Both the position numbers and the translations under genes were made by a program. A model generated the notes under the pieces. That model saw nothing but the letters and a program-made list of their open reading frames with translations. It ran no database searches and was not told the origin of the DNA. From the NCBI GenBank assembly GCA_000729835.1, contig JFHB01000259.1, positions 1 to 39,675 of the forward strand: 39,675 bases of DNA, in the 5' to 3' direction. Of the stretch, positions 11,001-21,899 are shown piece by piece; position 1 is the first letter of the stretch; every line of letters begins with the position of its first letter. The stretch is from Atkinsonella hypoxylon. Taxonomy: Eukaryota > Ascomycota > Sordariomycetes > Hypocreales > Clavicipitaceae.

Positions 11001-12985
11001 AGCTTTCTTTTAGTATAAAACTATAACTAGCAATCTAGAGAGCATATTTAGCATTATATTTAGTACTTCTAGTATATAGAAGACTCTTAGGTTAAATTAT
11101 AATAAATAATTAGCTACTTTAGCTAATTTTAGGTTAGCTTTATCTAGATCTATTGTAGTAAGTAAGGTATATTTAATAATTCTCTTTACTAGTAAGTAGT
11201 CTATAATAATATTAATAGTGTAGTAGTTAAATTAAACTATTTTCTATAGCTTTTAGATACTCTATATAATTATAGCTACCTCTACCTTAGTTAATCTATA
11301 ACGTTTCTTTAGGTTAAAAGTGTATCTTAAGAGAAAAAGAATTAGTTAAAGCTAGTTATTTTTAATATCTTTATTAAGTATACTATAACTATTCTATTTA
11401 CCTATAAGCTAAAAGATAAAGAGCCTAAATTCTTCCTTATAAGTATTAACTTTAAAGAATAAATACTTACTAAAGTTATAGTGCTATAGAATAGTGTTTT
11501 TATTAAAGTATACCTTTACCTCTTAAAATACTTTTTCTTCCTTAAGTTTTAGTAAAAATATTACTTCTTAAGCTTTCTTTTAGTGTATTAGTTTAAGTAA
11601 ACTATTAGCTAAGCCTTTCTTATAAAGCTTTTATAGTAAAGTAGTCTTTTATTTCTATAGTAAGTAAATTTATATATTAAACTATAGAATACTTTTCTAT
11701 AAAAAGCTAGCTATACTAATAAAGGTCTTTAGATTTATAAGATCTACTAGAAACTTAAGTTTTTAAAAAGCTTTTAGCCTATTATTTATATTAGTAATTC
11801 TATTACTATTAACAATAAAACCTAATAGCTAAATAGCTAAGTAGCCTATAAATAACTTCTTTATAGCTATTATTAACTTATTTTTCTCTAGAATTAATAA
11901 GACTATATTAAGGTATATAAGGTAGTTCTTAGTAAAGTTAAAGAATATAATAATGTTATTAATATAGATTTATATAAAATATTAATGCTTTTAAAATAAT
12001 TAATCTATATACTATTAAGCAAAAGCTAATATATTCTTAAAGCCTATAAGCACTATATTTAATGCTTTTAATCCTTATTTTAATATTACTACTATATAAG
12101 ATTAATACTCTTATTTTATAGAAAGCTAGTAGAAAAACCCTAATATATTAAAGAGTAAAAACATTTTCTTACTATATATATCTACTATAATATTTAATTA
12201 ATCTAGTAAGAGGTATATATCTAGCATTACTACACTATTAAGTAGCCTTATATTAACTATAACTTATTCTTTTCTTTCTATTAGGGTTTTAATTTACACT
12301 ATAAAGGCTAAGTAGGCTATAGTTACTAGATTATCTAAATACAATATCTTTTTACTTAAATATAGCTTATTGTAAACCTTATTTAGTTTAGCTTTATCTT
12401 TAGCTTCTAGTAGGTAGATTTAGATAGGTTTTAGCTGCTTCTGCTATTTATCTACTAGATCTACTCTTATATACTAGTCTTTAAGTATAGAAATAATACC
12501 TTTATTACAATAAATATTATATTTATCCGTTAAGTTAATAAGTTTAGCTGTAATATCTAGGTTTAAGTTTTCTACCTTAACCTTATATTTATTGTAGATA
12601 TATAGTATATTCTTAGAACAAGAGATTCTATATATAGAGATACTATTATTAACTTTCTTAAGGTTAAATCTACTACTATTACCTTCTTCTTAAGTCTTAT
12701 AATCTTCTGTAGGCAATAGACTATTATTAGGTGCAATATTCTTAGAAAAATATATATATAAATTAAATAGGTTTATAATTATATAGTTAGCCTTAAGCCC
12801 TTTATTATACTAAAGATAAGCAACCTTTTAATTTTTCTAGATTATAATAAATTTATCTAAATAGTTATAGGCTACTATTTATTCCTAGTTAGTTGTGCTA
12901 AGTAATGCATCTAGGATAAGGTTAAATTTTAAGTATGTATAGTAGGCAGTAGCCTTTTTATTAGCTAGTACCTCTTTCTATTTAA
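11000..12985 (-). pseudogene. Gypsy-1 reverse transcriptase and RNase H
   Basis: The upstream third (about 12900-12350) reads as the spacer and RT N-terminus typical of ascomycete Ty3/gypsy Pol. It includes NIRLLNSVVMLDIYLLLDQL-like sequence (family D-I-R-G-L-N...P-D-x-Y-P-L-P) and a GFKN--AFA segment before the active site. The active site near 11950-11970 reads YINN (family YVDD/YIDD), with both aspartates lost. A 17-bp insertion (about 11980-11996) relative to Gypsy-3 shifts the frame just beside it. The RNase H end is seen near 11050-11150 as N-LNMLSRL, matching the family PDALSRL. Integrase follows. Confidence 0.8.
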
Positions 12986-13440
12986 CTAGAATATACTTCT
13001 ACAATTTTAGCGGAATTGTTATAGCTTATGCTGCTGTTACGTTCTAATATAGAATCTTTAAAATTAGCTAAAAGATACCTATTTCTATAACTATATTATA
13101 AATAGACCTAATAGTGGCCCTAGGGCGGACAAAATCGATTTTAACACTATAATTATAGAGGAAGGTTGAACCTAGAAGGAGCTTTAGTCCTAAGTGTTAC
13201 GTGCTGAATATGTTATATAGAGCTTGATACCGTTACTTCCTCTAACTGAGGTTGTGACTAGACCTTTTGGTGCAGTGGTCAAGCATTGCATTAAGGCCTG
13301 ATTAATCCGTAACACTAAGTTACTTATTATGTTAGCTGTAACTGTAAAATAGCTAGTTATAGGCACACTATATATAGATCTAGGGATGTAGAAGTTAAAT
13401 GTAGCTGTCTTAGAGATATAGAAGGACAATTGCACTTTAG
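12986..13440 (-). pseudogene. Gypsy-1 protease-like region, split by a 120-bp insertion
   Basis: Minus-strand sequence between gag and RT, the usual position of the aspartic protease. Two short readable pieces flank the insertion at 13195-13314. The upstream one (13435 down to 13315) is an uninterrupted ~40-codon stretch (FYISKTATFNFYIP, then VPITSYFTVTANIISNL), resembling the beta-rich end of a retropepsin-like domain. The downstream one (about 13180-12990) continues after the insertion. I do not see a D-T/S-G catalytic triad, so protease is assigned by position only. This stretch is less mutated than its neighbours. Confidence 0.45.
13195..13314. mobile_element. 120-bp mini-element with LTR-like ends and a tRNA-like core
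   Basis: It starts TGTTACGTG and ends TCCGTAACA, giving 7-bp inverted ends (TGTTACG/CGTAACA), and is flanked by a perfect duplication CTAAG (13190-13194 and 13315-13319). Inside, 13268-13279 reads TTGGTGCAGTGG, which fits the Pol III A-box (TRGYNNARNGG) and the D-arm of several tRNAs. GATTAATCC at about 13300-13308 is a poor B-box. It keeps CpA/TpG, so it is nearly free of RIP, as expected for a repeat shorter than the usual RIP length threshold. It could be a solo LTR of a very small LTR element, or a MITE/SINE-like element. The ends resemble the Gypsy LTR ends. Confidence 0.6.
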
Positions 13441-13444
13441 TGAC

Positions 13445-16135
13445 TAGTTTTAGCTCTATTTTTGCCTATTTTACATTTTAACTAAACTAAGTTAACTATA
13501 CTTTATTAACTAGCACTAAAGAGGTTTTAGTATTTAGGTAGATTTAATGCAATAGTCCTTTATTATAAAATTAGATAGAAATCTTTAGAAAGGAATTTAA
13601 CTTTAAAATGCTAGATTTAACAAGCTATAGCCTTATAACTGCTTTAACTACTTACTCTATCTAGATTCTCTATAAATCCTTTTAGTTTACCTTTATTTAA
13701 ACCTTTTTCTTTTATTTTTCTTTACTTTTAGCAAAATAGGTTTTAATAAAGTTAGATTCTAGGCTAGTTAATAGTTCCTTAGTATTAACTATTTCTTCTT
13801 CTTCTATTAGCTAGTATTTATAGCTTTTAAGGTACTTCTTATAGTCTTTCTAGTTAGATTTATCTTTAAACGTTATTATATAGGTATATTCCTTATTATT
13901 CTATAGTAAGCTCTATTATTAGAAACATTAAGGCTACTAAGAATACTATAGCTTTAGCTAATAATTCTAGCTAGCCCCTAAATTCTAGTTCTACTAAAGC
14001 TAAAGCTACTACTCCTTTAGCAGCTAATTTCTTTAGTTTTATAGTAAGTATTAAGGATAATTATTCTAGTAATTTTTATAGAATAGAGGTTAGAACTAAA
14101 ATTAACTATTACTCTTATTCTAGTTAGCTTAGTTACTTTAGGCTGCTTTATTGTTTTTAAAGTTCTTACTATTAGATTTACTCTAAGTATAGTAGGTATT
14201 AATACCTTCCTTATAGTCTCCTAATTTTTATTGTTTTTCTAGATCCTTTAGGTATTTTTATAGATTCTTAACCTTATTATTTACTATAGTAATATATATA
14301 GATCTTAGGTCTTTTGCTATTAGAATTAAGTATAGCTATTATAATTCTAGGTATAGCTTATAATAGAGTCTTAAAAGGAGCTAAAGATTAGTAGTTTTAC
14401 TATTTATATAGGTATATTAAAATACTTTAGAGATAAATTCTCTAAATAATTTTTCTTTAATTATATCTTACTCTATAAACTTAGCTAAATCTAGCTATAT
14501 TATTGCATCCTAGATCTATATACTAAATTCTTTATAGATAGTAGTATAAATAGAGTTTAAACTGCTAAAAATAGCTGTTTTTTTATAGTAATCTAGATGC
14601 TGCTTATACTATATTAATGTATTCCCTTTAAAGAGAGTTTAGAGCTTAATATAAATAGCTTCTTAAGCGTTAATTATACTATAGCTATAGTAGTCTTTAA
14701 TAGCTTAAATCTATAGCTCTATATTATAGAAAATAGTGTACTTTCCTTTATATAAAATTAGCTTATAGATATTTCTATTGTTAAAGGGTTTAAAGTAACT
14801 AATATTAGTAATTTTCTATATAGAATCTATTTATTCTTTAGGGGTTTAGAACTATATATTGCTTTAGTTATTCTGTTTTTAATATAGATCTAGCCTTTTA
14901 TTTACTAAATTTAGCTAGAGATTATTGTTTTTAATATAGTATAGTGCTTATTAATTTATATACTAATATTTAAAGTTACTAAATACTTAATCTTAGTCTT
15001 TTTTAGTATCTTAGCTTTTCTTAGCTTTACTGTTATAGTATTGCTTTAATAGATTCTTTAGAAATTATAGTAGCTTCTATTCTTTTAGAAAAGTACTAAA
15101 GTGTTTAGAGTATCTCTATATTATATAGTTTCTTTTACTTAAAGGTTACTTTTAACCTTACTTTTAGTCTTAATTATCTTTTAGAGGTAAGTAAGAATTA
15201 AAAGCCCTTTATCTATAATTCTTAAGCTAAAAGCCTTATTAAGTATAGTATTATCTATTATATTTATTCTAAGGCTTAAGTATAGTCTTTATCTTTTAAG
15301 CTAAGTATTATTACTCTACTTAAAGAGCAGCAATTTTATTGTTTAATTCTCTTTATAATCTATTAATTTTATTAATTAATTCTCCTTTAATTCTACTAAT
15401 TTACCTACTAATTTCTATAGAAAAACCTATAAGCTATTTTAGTAAGAGGTTTCTTTTTTTAAGTAGTTCTACTGCTTTCTTTACTTTATACTTTAGCCTA
15501 AAGGTATAAAACCTTTAGTAGGCCTATAAAAGTAGTAAGATTTTAGTTAGCTCTTTAATTAGTAAGTTCTTTCTAGTAGTTTAAGGTATATTTAATAGAT
15601 CTAGGTCCTTAGTAAGCAGTATAAATCTAGATCTTTATACTTACTTCCCTTTAATATTCTAGGTAGAACTAGCACTAGCTTTATAGATAGTATCTCTTAA
15701 GCTATTAGATCTAAATAATCTAGCCTTAGCTTTTCCTTTTAGTATTACTATTAGTAAATCTATAAAGAGTTTAGTAAATTTAGCCTTATTAATAATTCTA
15801 TTAACCTACCTTTATACCTACTATACTATAGAAGTATTAACAGTATTCTAGTAAGAAGGTAGTTCTATTAGCTTAAGTTAGTTATATAATTTAAGCTATT
15901 TATTAATAAATTTATAGTAAGTAAGATAAAGTAGTAAGCTTCTTTTTTCCTAAGGTATAAGATCTCTTTTTTAAATCTAAAAATCTAGATTTTAGCAGTA
16001 AAATTTATAGAATTAATATATAGTTTTAAGTTCTTTATTAGTAAAAAGAATATAATTTCTTCTACTAAGTTCCTTCTAAAGTTACTCTATCTTAAATATT
16101 GCAATTTTAGCTTTTTAAGCTTAAGGAGGGTTAGC
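13445..16135 (-). pseudogene. Gypsy-1 gag region
   Basis: About 2.7 kb between the 5' LTR and the protease-like region, read right to left. The N-terminal part (16135-15780) is shared with the fragment at 1546-1897 and reads AKIAIFKIE with Lys/Gln-rich helices. Near 14330-14000 one frame gives a Gln/Asn/Ser/Lys-rich tail, common at the C-end of retrotransposon Gag (nucleocapsid). I could not find a CCHC knuckle, which RIP may have destroyed. Stops and frame changes are frequent and no start codon is assignable. The capsid role is inferred from position. Confidence 0.6.
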
Positions 16136-16161
16136 AACAATTAGAAGTAATTACTACTACT

Positions 16162-16404
16162 TATTACAGTATAATTTAATGTAGGTTTATTAGAAGTAAC
16201 AATAGGTTATTAGATTTAATAGATTATAGAATAATTTGTAAGAGAAGTTGTAAGAGCTTCTGTAAGGAGCATCTAGTAATAGTATTCTAGTGAATAATAG
16301 TTAATAGTTTAATCTAACTACCTAAGTGTTGCTTCTAACTACTTATACATAATTGCGGTTACGTGCACTAGTGACCTGCGGGTCTGTAGGATTATCCCGT
16401 AACA
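16162..16404 (-). repeat. Gypsy-1 5' LTR (243 bp)
   Basis: Starts TATTACAGTATAA and ends TATCCCGTAACA. Pairs base for base in length with 6329-6571, with only transition differences noticed. Followed by the target duplication ATTAT at 16405-16409. Confidence 0.92.
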
Positions 16405-17346
16405 ATTATTTTCTTTATCCTTTTTTAGCCTATAAATAAGCCTATTCTTTAGAACTCTTCAGCCCTTAGGTACTTAGTCTTTCCCTATAAATTTAAAGGT
16501 TCTAGCAGCTAATAGCTGCTTAAATTTGCTATAGGTAGCTTCTATCTAATGCTGCTTAGCAGAGTTTTTTAGGGCTTGCTTCTACGTATTAGGAAGTTTA
16601 TCCTTGCTATTAGAAGTAATAGCTGCTTTAGTCCTAGCCTTAAAGCATAGATCCTTAATTAAGGAAAATATGTCTCCATCTAAATCTATAGCATCAGCAT
16701 TAGCTTCAGCTTCTATAGGTTCTATATTAGCCTGAGGGGCTTCTATAGATATAGGGGCTTTAGGGGCCTCTATAGCTTCTATAGGGTTGCTTGGTAGAAG
16801 AGCTTGATCTATAGGTTCTAGTAGATGATTCAGTACATCTAGATGACTAGGATAAGGATACTTAGGAGTATAATTATCTACTAACTGCTGGTTATCGATT
16901 TCTCCCTCTAAAGAATTATCCACTATAGAACCAATAGGAACCTTAGGGATACTCTGTGAAATAGGACCTATTCCTTCTATAATTTTAACGAAGCTAGTCT
17001 TTATAACAGCTCATTTAGAGGGGATATATATTAGATATATATTAGAACCTAGTGTAGCTAAAAGTCTACTAGGAATAGTTCTTTTAGCTAGCTTCTGCAA
17101 CCTAGATCGTTGTTCTAAAGGAATTAGAACTTCACAATAGGAGCCTATAGCCCTTATTTTAGTAAAATTAGGCTTATAGGTCTTAGAAGGCTCTAAATTA
17201 GCTAGATATAGCTATTTAGGACTTAGTGGTTTAGTACTATTCGCAGTAGTATTAACTAAATCCACTATAGCAGGAAGGATGTAAGACTATAGATACAGAG
17301 GTAATTGTGACCACTGTAGGGTAGCACGCAAACGGTCTAGAAGTAC
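16405..17346 (-). pseudogene. Copia-A1 integrase C-terminal region, linker and start of reverse transcriptase
   Basis: Reverse complement of about 25387-26325 in Copia-A2. Read right to left it contains the end of the integrase (family LP--L--A...NR/NT-P region, seen around 17330-17230), a Pro/Ile/Glu-rich linker that is open over 16923-16582 (113 codons, with repeated IEA and API units), and the first RT residues (R-V-L-K-N, then LVYRLKKD). The linker is variable in copia elements and has no known enzymatic role. It is cut by Gypsy-1 on the left and Copia-C on the right, with exact target duplications. Confidence 0.82.
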
Positions 17347-17869
17347 TATCAAAAGGGAGATAGAAGAGATAACAGAAGAGAGAGAAGATGAAGAAGCTTC
17401 TAGTGTGTAGAAGAGTGTGTATTGCTTGCTTAATTCCTCTAACTTAGGAGGGAGGAAGCAGCCTATATATAGCTAATTCTAAGAGAGAAAGAAAGAGAAG
17501 AGAAGAAGGAAAAACAAGAAGGGAGATAGCTAGATACCTAAAAATCCTGCAGCTTGTAGAGCAAGAGAATTCTAAGAGATACTAAGTGATCTATTGCACT
17601 ACCTCTATAAGAGGGGCTAATATTAGTGTGTATAGAGCCCTATAATAAAGGAAAGATAACAGACTAGATAACCTCTGTTGTATTCTATCCTAGTCTACTA
17701 CACCTACTTATTTCCTACACTTAGTTATTGTAACTAAGTTCCTTTATACTACTGTTGGAGTAGTTGTGCTAGTAACAGCTGTTAGAGCTAATGTTGCGTA
17801 AAGCTAGCAATGTTAGTATCGCTGGTGTTGTAGCTACTTATAGCACTAGTGTTAAAGCTACTTTTAATA
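17347..17869 (-). repeat. Copia-C 3' LTR (523 bp)
   Basis: Starts TATCAAAAGGGAG and ends CTACTTTTAATA; pairs with 31179-31701. A G-rich run (read TATAGGGGTA on the minus strand, 17870-17879) abuts it and is a plausible polypurine tract remnant. It contains purine-rich GAAGAGAGAGAA-type tracts and a CT/TA-rich promoter-like zone. Confidence 0.92.
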
Positions 17870-17879
17870 TACCCCTATA

Positions 17880-20515
17880 GATAGGTTGTTAGTTAACAAG
17901 CTATCTATTCCTCTTTAGAGTCTTTAAGCTCTTTAAGCTTAATAAGACTTTCTACATTTATAAGACTAAGTTAATTATAGAAGGTAATAAATTTCTAACT
18001 AATAAGAGCTTTAGTAAGTCTATTAGCAACTATATCTGCTGTTAGTGTGTAAGATAGTTAGAAGAGGCCTTCTTTATAGGCCTAACAAAGCTAATAGTTA
18101 TAAACATTAATGTGTTTTAAAGCGGTCTTAATTTAAGGAATATTAAGAGTTACAAAACAAATTGTCTAAAGGTTATTACATTAGATAACAGAGGGTTAGT
18201 TGCTAATATCTAGCTTAAGACCTAATTAGTTAAGAAGCCTAGATATAGAGATTAAGTCTTTTGCTGTTGTAGAAAGAGCTAGAAGCTCTGCTTCTATAGA
18301 GGAAGTTGTAACTATAGGTTGCTTAATTGCTTGCTAACTAATTGCTCTACTAAAGAGACTAAAGAAAGAGCCTTATAACGATTTACAGGTTTCTTTATCG
18401 TTAGCGTAAGCAGCATTAGAAGCTACTACAAGCTCTTGTTAGTTACTATTAGAGAATTAAATAGCAAGAAATTAAGTAAGAAAGAGGTAGATAACTACTC
18501 CTACAGCTACTTTATAGTAATATTTAGAGGGATTCTAAAGGTGCTTAGAGAGTCTAGATACAGCAAGAGCTATATCTAGCCTTATTATTGTAGAAGGGTA
18601 GTTAATAGAACTAACAAGCTTCTAATACTAGTATATCTGTTAAGAAGAGGCTTATTGCTAGTTTCTTTTAAGTTGTTATTCTAGAATTAGGTAGGTTTTC
18701 TTGGGTATCTTTCTAGAGAGGAATTTATTAGCGATTTTCTCTATATAAGAGTCTTATAAAAGCTAGGTCTTTTGAAGCTTTTAATTGCAGATAATTTAAA
18801 TTCTAAGAAACTACTTTAAATCCTCTAGGATCTTTATCTTATAACTATCTTAAAGTCCTTATGTAATTCCTTATGCCTTATCCCTGTTTTTAGATTAGAA
18901 GATAAGTACAATATTATCTATAAAGTAGAAGATAACTACTGTATCTAAAATTATAATGTAAGGGTCTTCTGTAACTACCTATAGTTATAGTCTTTAAAGA
19001 GTTAAAGAGAGATCTTTCTGCTAAAGATAAAGGGACCTCCTTAGGCTATATAGAGCCCTAAGAAGCAATAAAGCCTATTCTAGTTTTTTAAATCTATTAG
19101 GATAATTAATATAAATAGTTTTATCTTAAAGACTATTAGTAAAGGCAGAAACAGCGTCTATTTAGATAGAGTTAAGGTTGAATTTAGTTAGAATTAATAT
19201 AAGGATTTAAAAGAATCTAGCTGTAAGGGTTGCTGTATAAGTCTCTTTTAAGCTTATAGGTTAAAGGTCTTCTCTTATATAGATTCTAGCTTTAAATTAA
19301 GTAAGGTATCTATGTTTATTAAATTTATACTTAAAGACCTAGGTAAGAGGAATTAGCTTGTATCTAGTAGGAAGGTCTATAACTAGTGTTAGTTAAAAGG
19401 TTCCCTTTTTCTAGTTATTGTTAAATTCCTTTATTGCTGCCTCTTTAAACTTATTAACAAATTAGTGCTGTTATAGTTCTTTCTAGTTCCTAGGTTTAAG
19501 GGGAAGATTCTATTAATAAAGTCTTTTCTTTATGCCTAGTAGGAAGCTACTAGTAAAGGCAAAGTTAGAAGAATTATAGGTAGCTAGTCTTGCTAACCTA
19601 TAAGGGTTAGTTAGTTATAGAAGCTATTAAAGAGACTAAGGCTCTAGACTTAATGTTAGTAACTAGGAAGGTTTCTGTTGTTAAGGAGGTTCCTTATCTA
19701 TAAAGGGTTCTATAGAGGAAGTAAAGTCCTAGTATTCTTCTAGGTTTAATATAGGTAGAAGCTGCACTTCTATAAGTATAGTTAGTTAGAAGTCTTTAAA
19801 TTTAAAGGTTAACTTAATGTATACTAAAAGCTAGATTTAAACCTCTTGTTCTTACTAAATAAGTTGCTTTTTGTATAAGTTATAGAAGGAAGATTCGTTA
19901 AATGTAACGTCTTTTACTCTTTTAATCTCGTTTTTCGTTAAAATCTAGATATAGAAGATATTTAAGGAATTATAACTAACTAGGTAACTAATCTCTATAT
20001 AGAGTGAAGTTTTAAGTTCTTATTTAGCTGTATTCTTAAGAGCTTCTATTGTAAGAGGATAAGCTCTACAACTAAAGGCTTTAAGGAAAGAGATATCTAG
20101 CTTAAGGAAGCTAGAATATCTAGTATTCTTATTATTTTTAGAAAGCTAAGTGTAGAATACCTAAAAAGGGGTCTTTTAATCTATACTCTATTAAGGGGTT
20201 TTATTGTATAAGAACGTTGCTGTTTTCTAGAGTTTAGGCTATAATTTAGAAGGCAAATTCAAGGAAAGCTGTAAGGTTCTAGCTTTAGTAGCTATTATAC
20301 CCCTTAATCTTTTAGCTTAACTGTTTTAGGCTAAGGTATATAGTGCTGTTAGCTTGTCTTCAATTCCTTATTGCTAGGTCTAGGTTGTATAGTTTTATTA
20401 AAGACCTCTTTTGTTGTCTTAATAGATAATATAGATATTTAGTTGCTACTGTCTCTTTATATAGTTGTTAAAGACTTTAAGCTTTAAGACTAACTCTTGT
20501 TAAGTTAAAGAAAAT
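17880..20515 (-). pseudogene. Copia-C integrase C-terminus, reverse transcriptase and RNase H
   Basis: Reading right to left: 20510-19870 gives the integrase C-terminal half, with sequence like LPSKL-P--QKTATFLYNKTP (family LP--LWPE---AA-YL-NRTP) and then GCRAYPL-type sequence (seen as SCRAYPL). RT follows at about 19800-18500. Its active site near 18905-18950 reads FIDNIVLI, where the family has YVDDI, so one Asp and the Val have changed. RNase H ends near 18060-17990 with TADIVANRLTKAL (family ADMVADGLTKAL), then a short tail up to the 3' LTR. Stops are TAG/TAA. The N-terminal half of the polyprotein resumes at 28683, beyond Copia-A2. Confidence 0.82.
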
Positions 20516-20520
20516 AAAGG

Positions 20521-21214
20521 TGTTAAAAATAAGCTACCCTGTATAGCCTATTTTTATGCCTACTAGTTGCTCTATCACGTGACCCTAACTAGGTCTTGTT
20601 ACGTTGATTTTTGGTAGAGATATCGCTGTTACTAGATGCGAAACATCTAGAATCGACTAAGGCAAAGTTGCCTAACCTATAGTCAACTTTAACTGCGATT
20701 TTCTCCACAACTAGCGATAGTAGAAATTTAAGAAGTATACTATTCGAAAGCTAAGAATTAGGGCTATCTAATAGTATAATTGTTAGATAGAGTTGCTTAT
20801 AAGGGTTGCTTGTTATTAGTAGAATTTGTTAAATTGTATATATAGGCGTCTCGTTTATATAGCCGTAAGTTGATTTTTTTGTTTTTATATAGTAAATCTT
20901 TTTACGGAAATTATAAAGTAGCCTATAAGCCCCTTCTAGCGACTACAGCCCGCTAATATAGTTAGTAGGTCTATAAGGGACTAGAAAGATTTAAGATCCT
21001 ACCCTTACTTGTTCGTTACAGCGCTCTTAATATAAAGATACTACTATTACAGTTATCTATTGCCTCTACGTGATCTATACTATACACTACAGCTTGATTT
21101 AGGCCGCTACTGCTTCCACTACGTAATAATTGCTAGGAGCAATTATAGGTGCTAAATCTAAGAGACCACTACCCTCTTAGATATCTAGTCCTGTAATCCC
21201 TATTATTTTCAATA
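20521..21214 (+). repeat. Copia-A2 5' LTR (694 bp)
   Basis: Starts TGTTAAAAATAAGC and ends TTATTTTCAATA. Differences noticed from the 3' LTR are C/T or G/A. It contains ATCACGTG at 20574-20581, an E-box that also fits the fungal CDEI/Cbf1-type site RTCACRTG. Confidence 0.93.
20574..20581. promoter_or_regulatory. CACGTG (CDEI/bHLH-type) motif in Copia-A LTR
   Basis: ATCACGTG lies about 55 bp inside the LTR and is repeated at the same place in the solo LTR (24345-24352) and the 3' LTR (28037-28044). In Copia-A1 it has become TACGTA. It fits the Cbf1/bHLH recognition site; a role in element transcription is inference. Confidence 0.35.
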
Positions 21215-21228
21215 GGTTATAAGCCCGG
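21215..21228 (+). promoter_or_regulatory. Copia-A2 primer-binding site (half initiator tRNA-Met)
   Basis: GGTTATAAGCCCGG directly follows the 5' LTR. Apart from one G-to-A change it is complementary to the anticodon arm of initiator tRNA-Met (CCGGGCTCATAACC). Ty5 and Drosophila copia are known to prime from a tRNA-iMet cut in its anticodon loop; most LTR elements use the tRNA 3' end. Confidence 0.75.
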
Positions 21229-21899
21229 AAGACCTATCTGCAAGCTGTTAGCCCGCTGAAATCTACTATTGTGTACTGTATTACCCACTAGAAGCTATAT
21301 TAAGACCTGCGCTAGCAGCTATTGCTGCCATTAGTAGCTTGCTGGAAGCTATTAATACCTGCCGCACACATATCGCTAGCCACTATACTGGTGTTTTTTA
21401 TTCTGCCCACCCTATGCCTTCTGCACTAGTTCTATGCACCCTGTGCATTTACACTTTTAAAGCTATTCTTAATAGCTAGGTTCTATCGTTGCGCAACATT
21501 AAAATATACATATCTGCATACATTATATTCGCACTGCGAATCGTTTTATTAAGCACTGCCTAATTAATTATTTCTATTAAGAAATAAGCTTAGCGCTGCA
21601 CTGCATCGCTCGTTGTTGTGCTGTTATCTCGTATATTGTGCACCCTATGCACCTCTGTTAGTAGCTATACTACAATTTATAGTGCACGCCTAACAGCTTT
21701 TGTTGCGGATATTCCTGTGTTTTCGGTCGCAGAATTATTTTGTGTAGTAATCCCACTGGTCAGGATTTTGAATTAGGAATTGGCTGGATATCCCTAAATT
21801 GGCTGTGCCTAGGTCTCCACTGATTTGTTGGAACCTAATTGGAGAAGAATCTCCTGAATTTTTTAGCTAAAAATAGCTGGGACCTGAAAGAGCACAAGC
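21229..21899 (+). other. Copia-A2 leader: GC-richer, little RIP, no gene seen
   Basis: About 670 bp between primer site and gag. Unlike the surroundings it keeps many CpA/TpG and CpG steps and few TpA. Two near-identical hairpins occur: ATGCACCCTGTGCAT (21434-21448) and GTGCACCCTATGCAC (21638-21652). I found no convincing coding frame. Near 21862, AATAGCTGGGACC may be a RIP-altered ATGGCTGGG start, but a TGA follows in that frame, so the Gag start is unresolved. The corresponding part of Copia-A1 is outside the window. Confidence 0.6.

Larger units (their letters stand above)
6329..16404 (-). mobile_element. Gypsy-1: complete Ty3/gypsy element, minus strand (10.1 kb)
   Basis: It has two 243-bp LTRs in the same orientation (6329-6571 and 16162-16404) with TGTTAC...GTAACA ends. 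A perfect 5-bp target duplication ATTAT flanks it (6324-6328 and 16405-16409); removing the element restores the Copia-A sequence. Reading right to left it contains gag, a protease-like region, RT, RNase H, integrase and a further unrecognised frame before the 3' LTR. RT-before-integrase order and the integrase sequence place it in Ty3/gypsy, close to elements common in Ascomycota. A 120-bp element is inserted in the protease region. All frames are broken by RIP. I could not assign a primer-binding site. Confidence 0.9.

Noticed and set aside
13268..13310. A tRNA gene
   Set aside because: Only a D-arm/A-box-like part is convincing. There is no acceptor stem pairing and no good T-arm or B-box, and the whole lies inside a 120-bp element with its own duplicated target.
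6324..16409. Gypsy-1 read as a copia element because the integrase tail first looked copia-like in one frame
   Set aside because: RT lies upstream of integrase, and another frame gives the Ty3/gypsy ALQYQLNN-type, SPNELIY and VYL-L/GY motifs.
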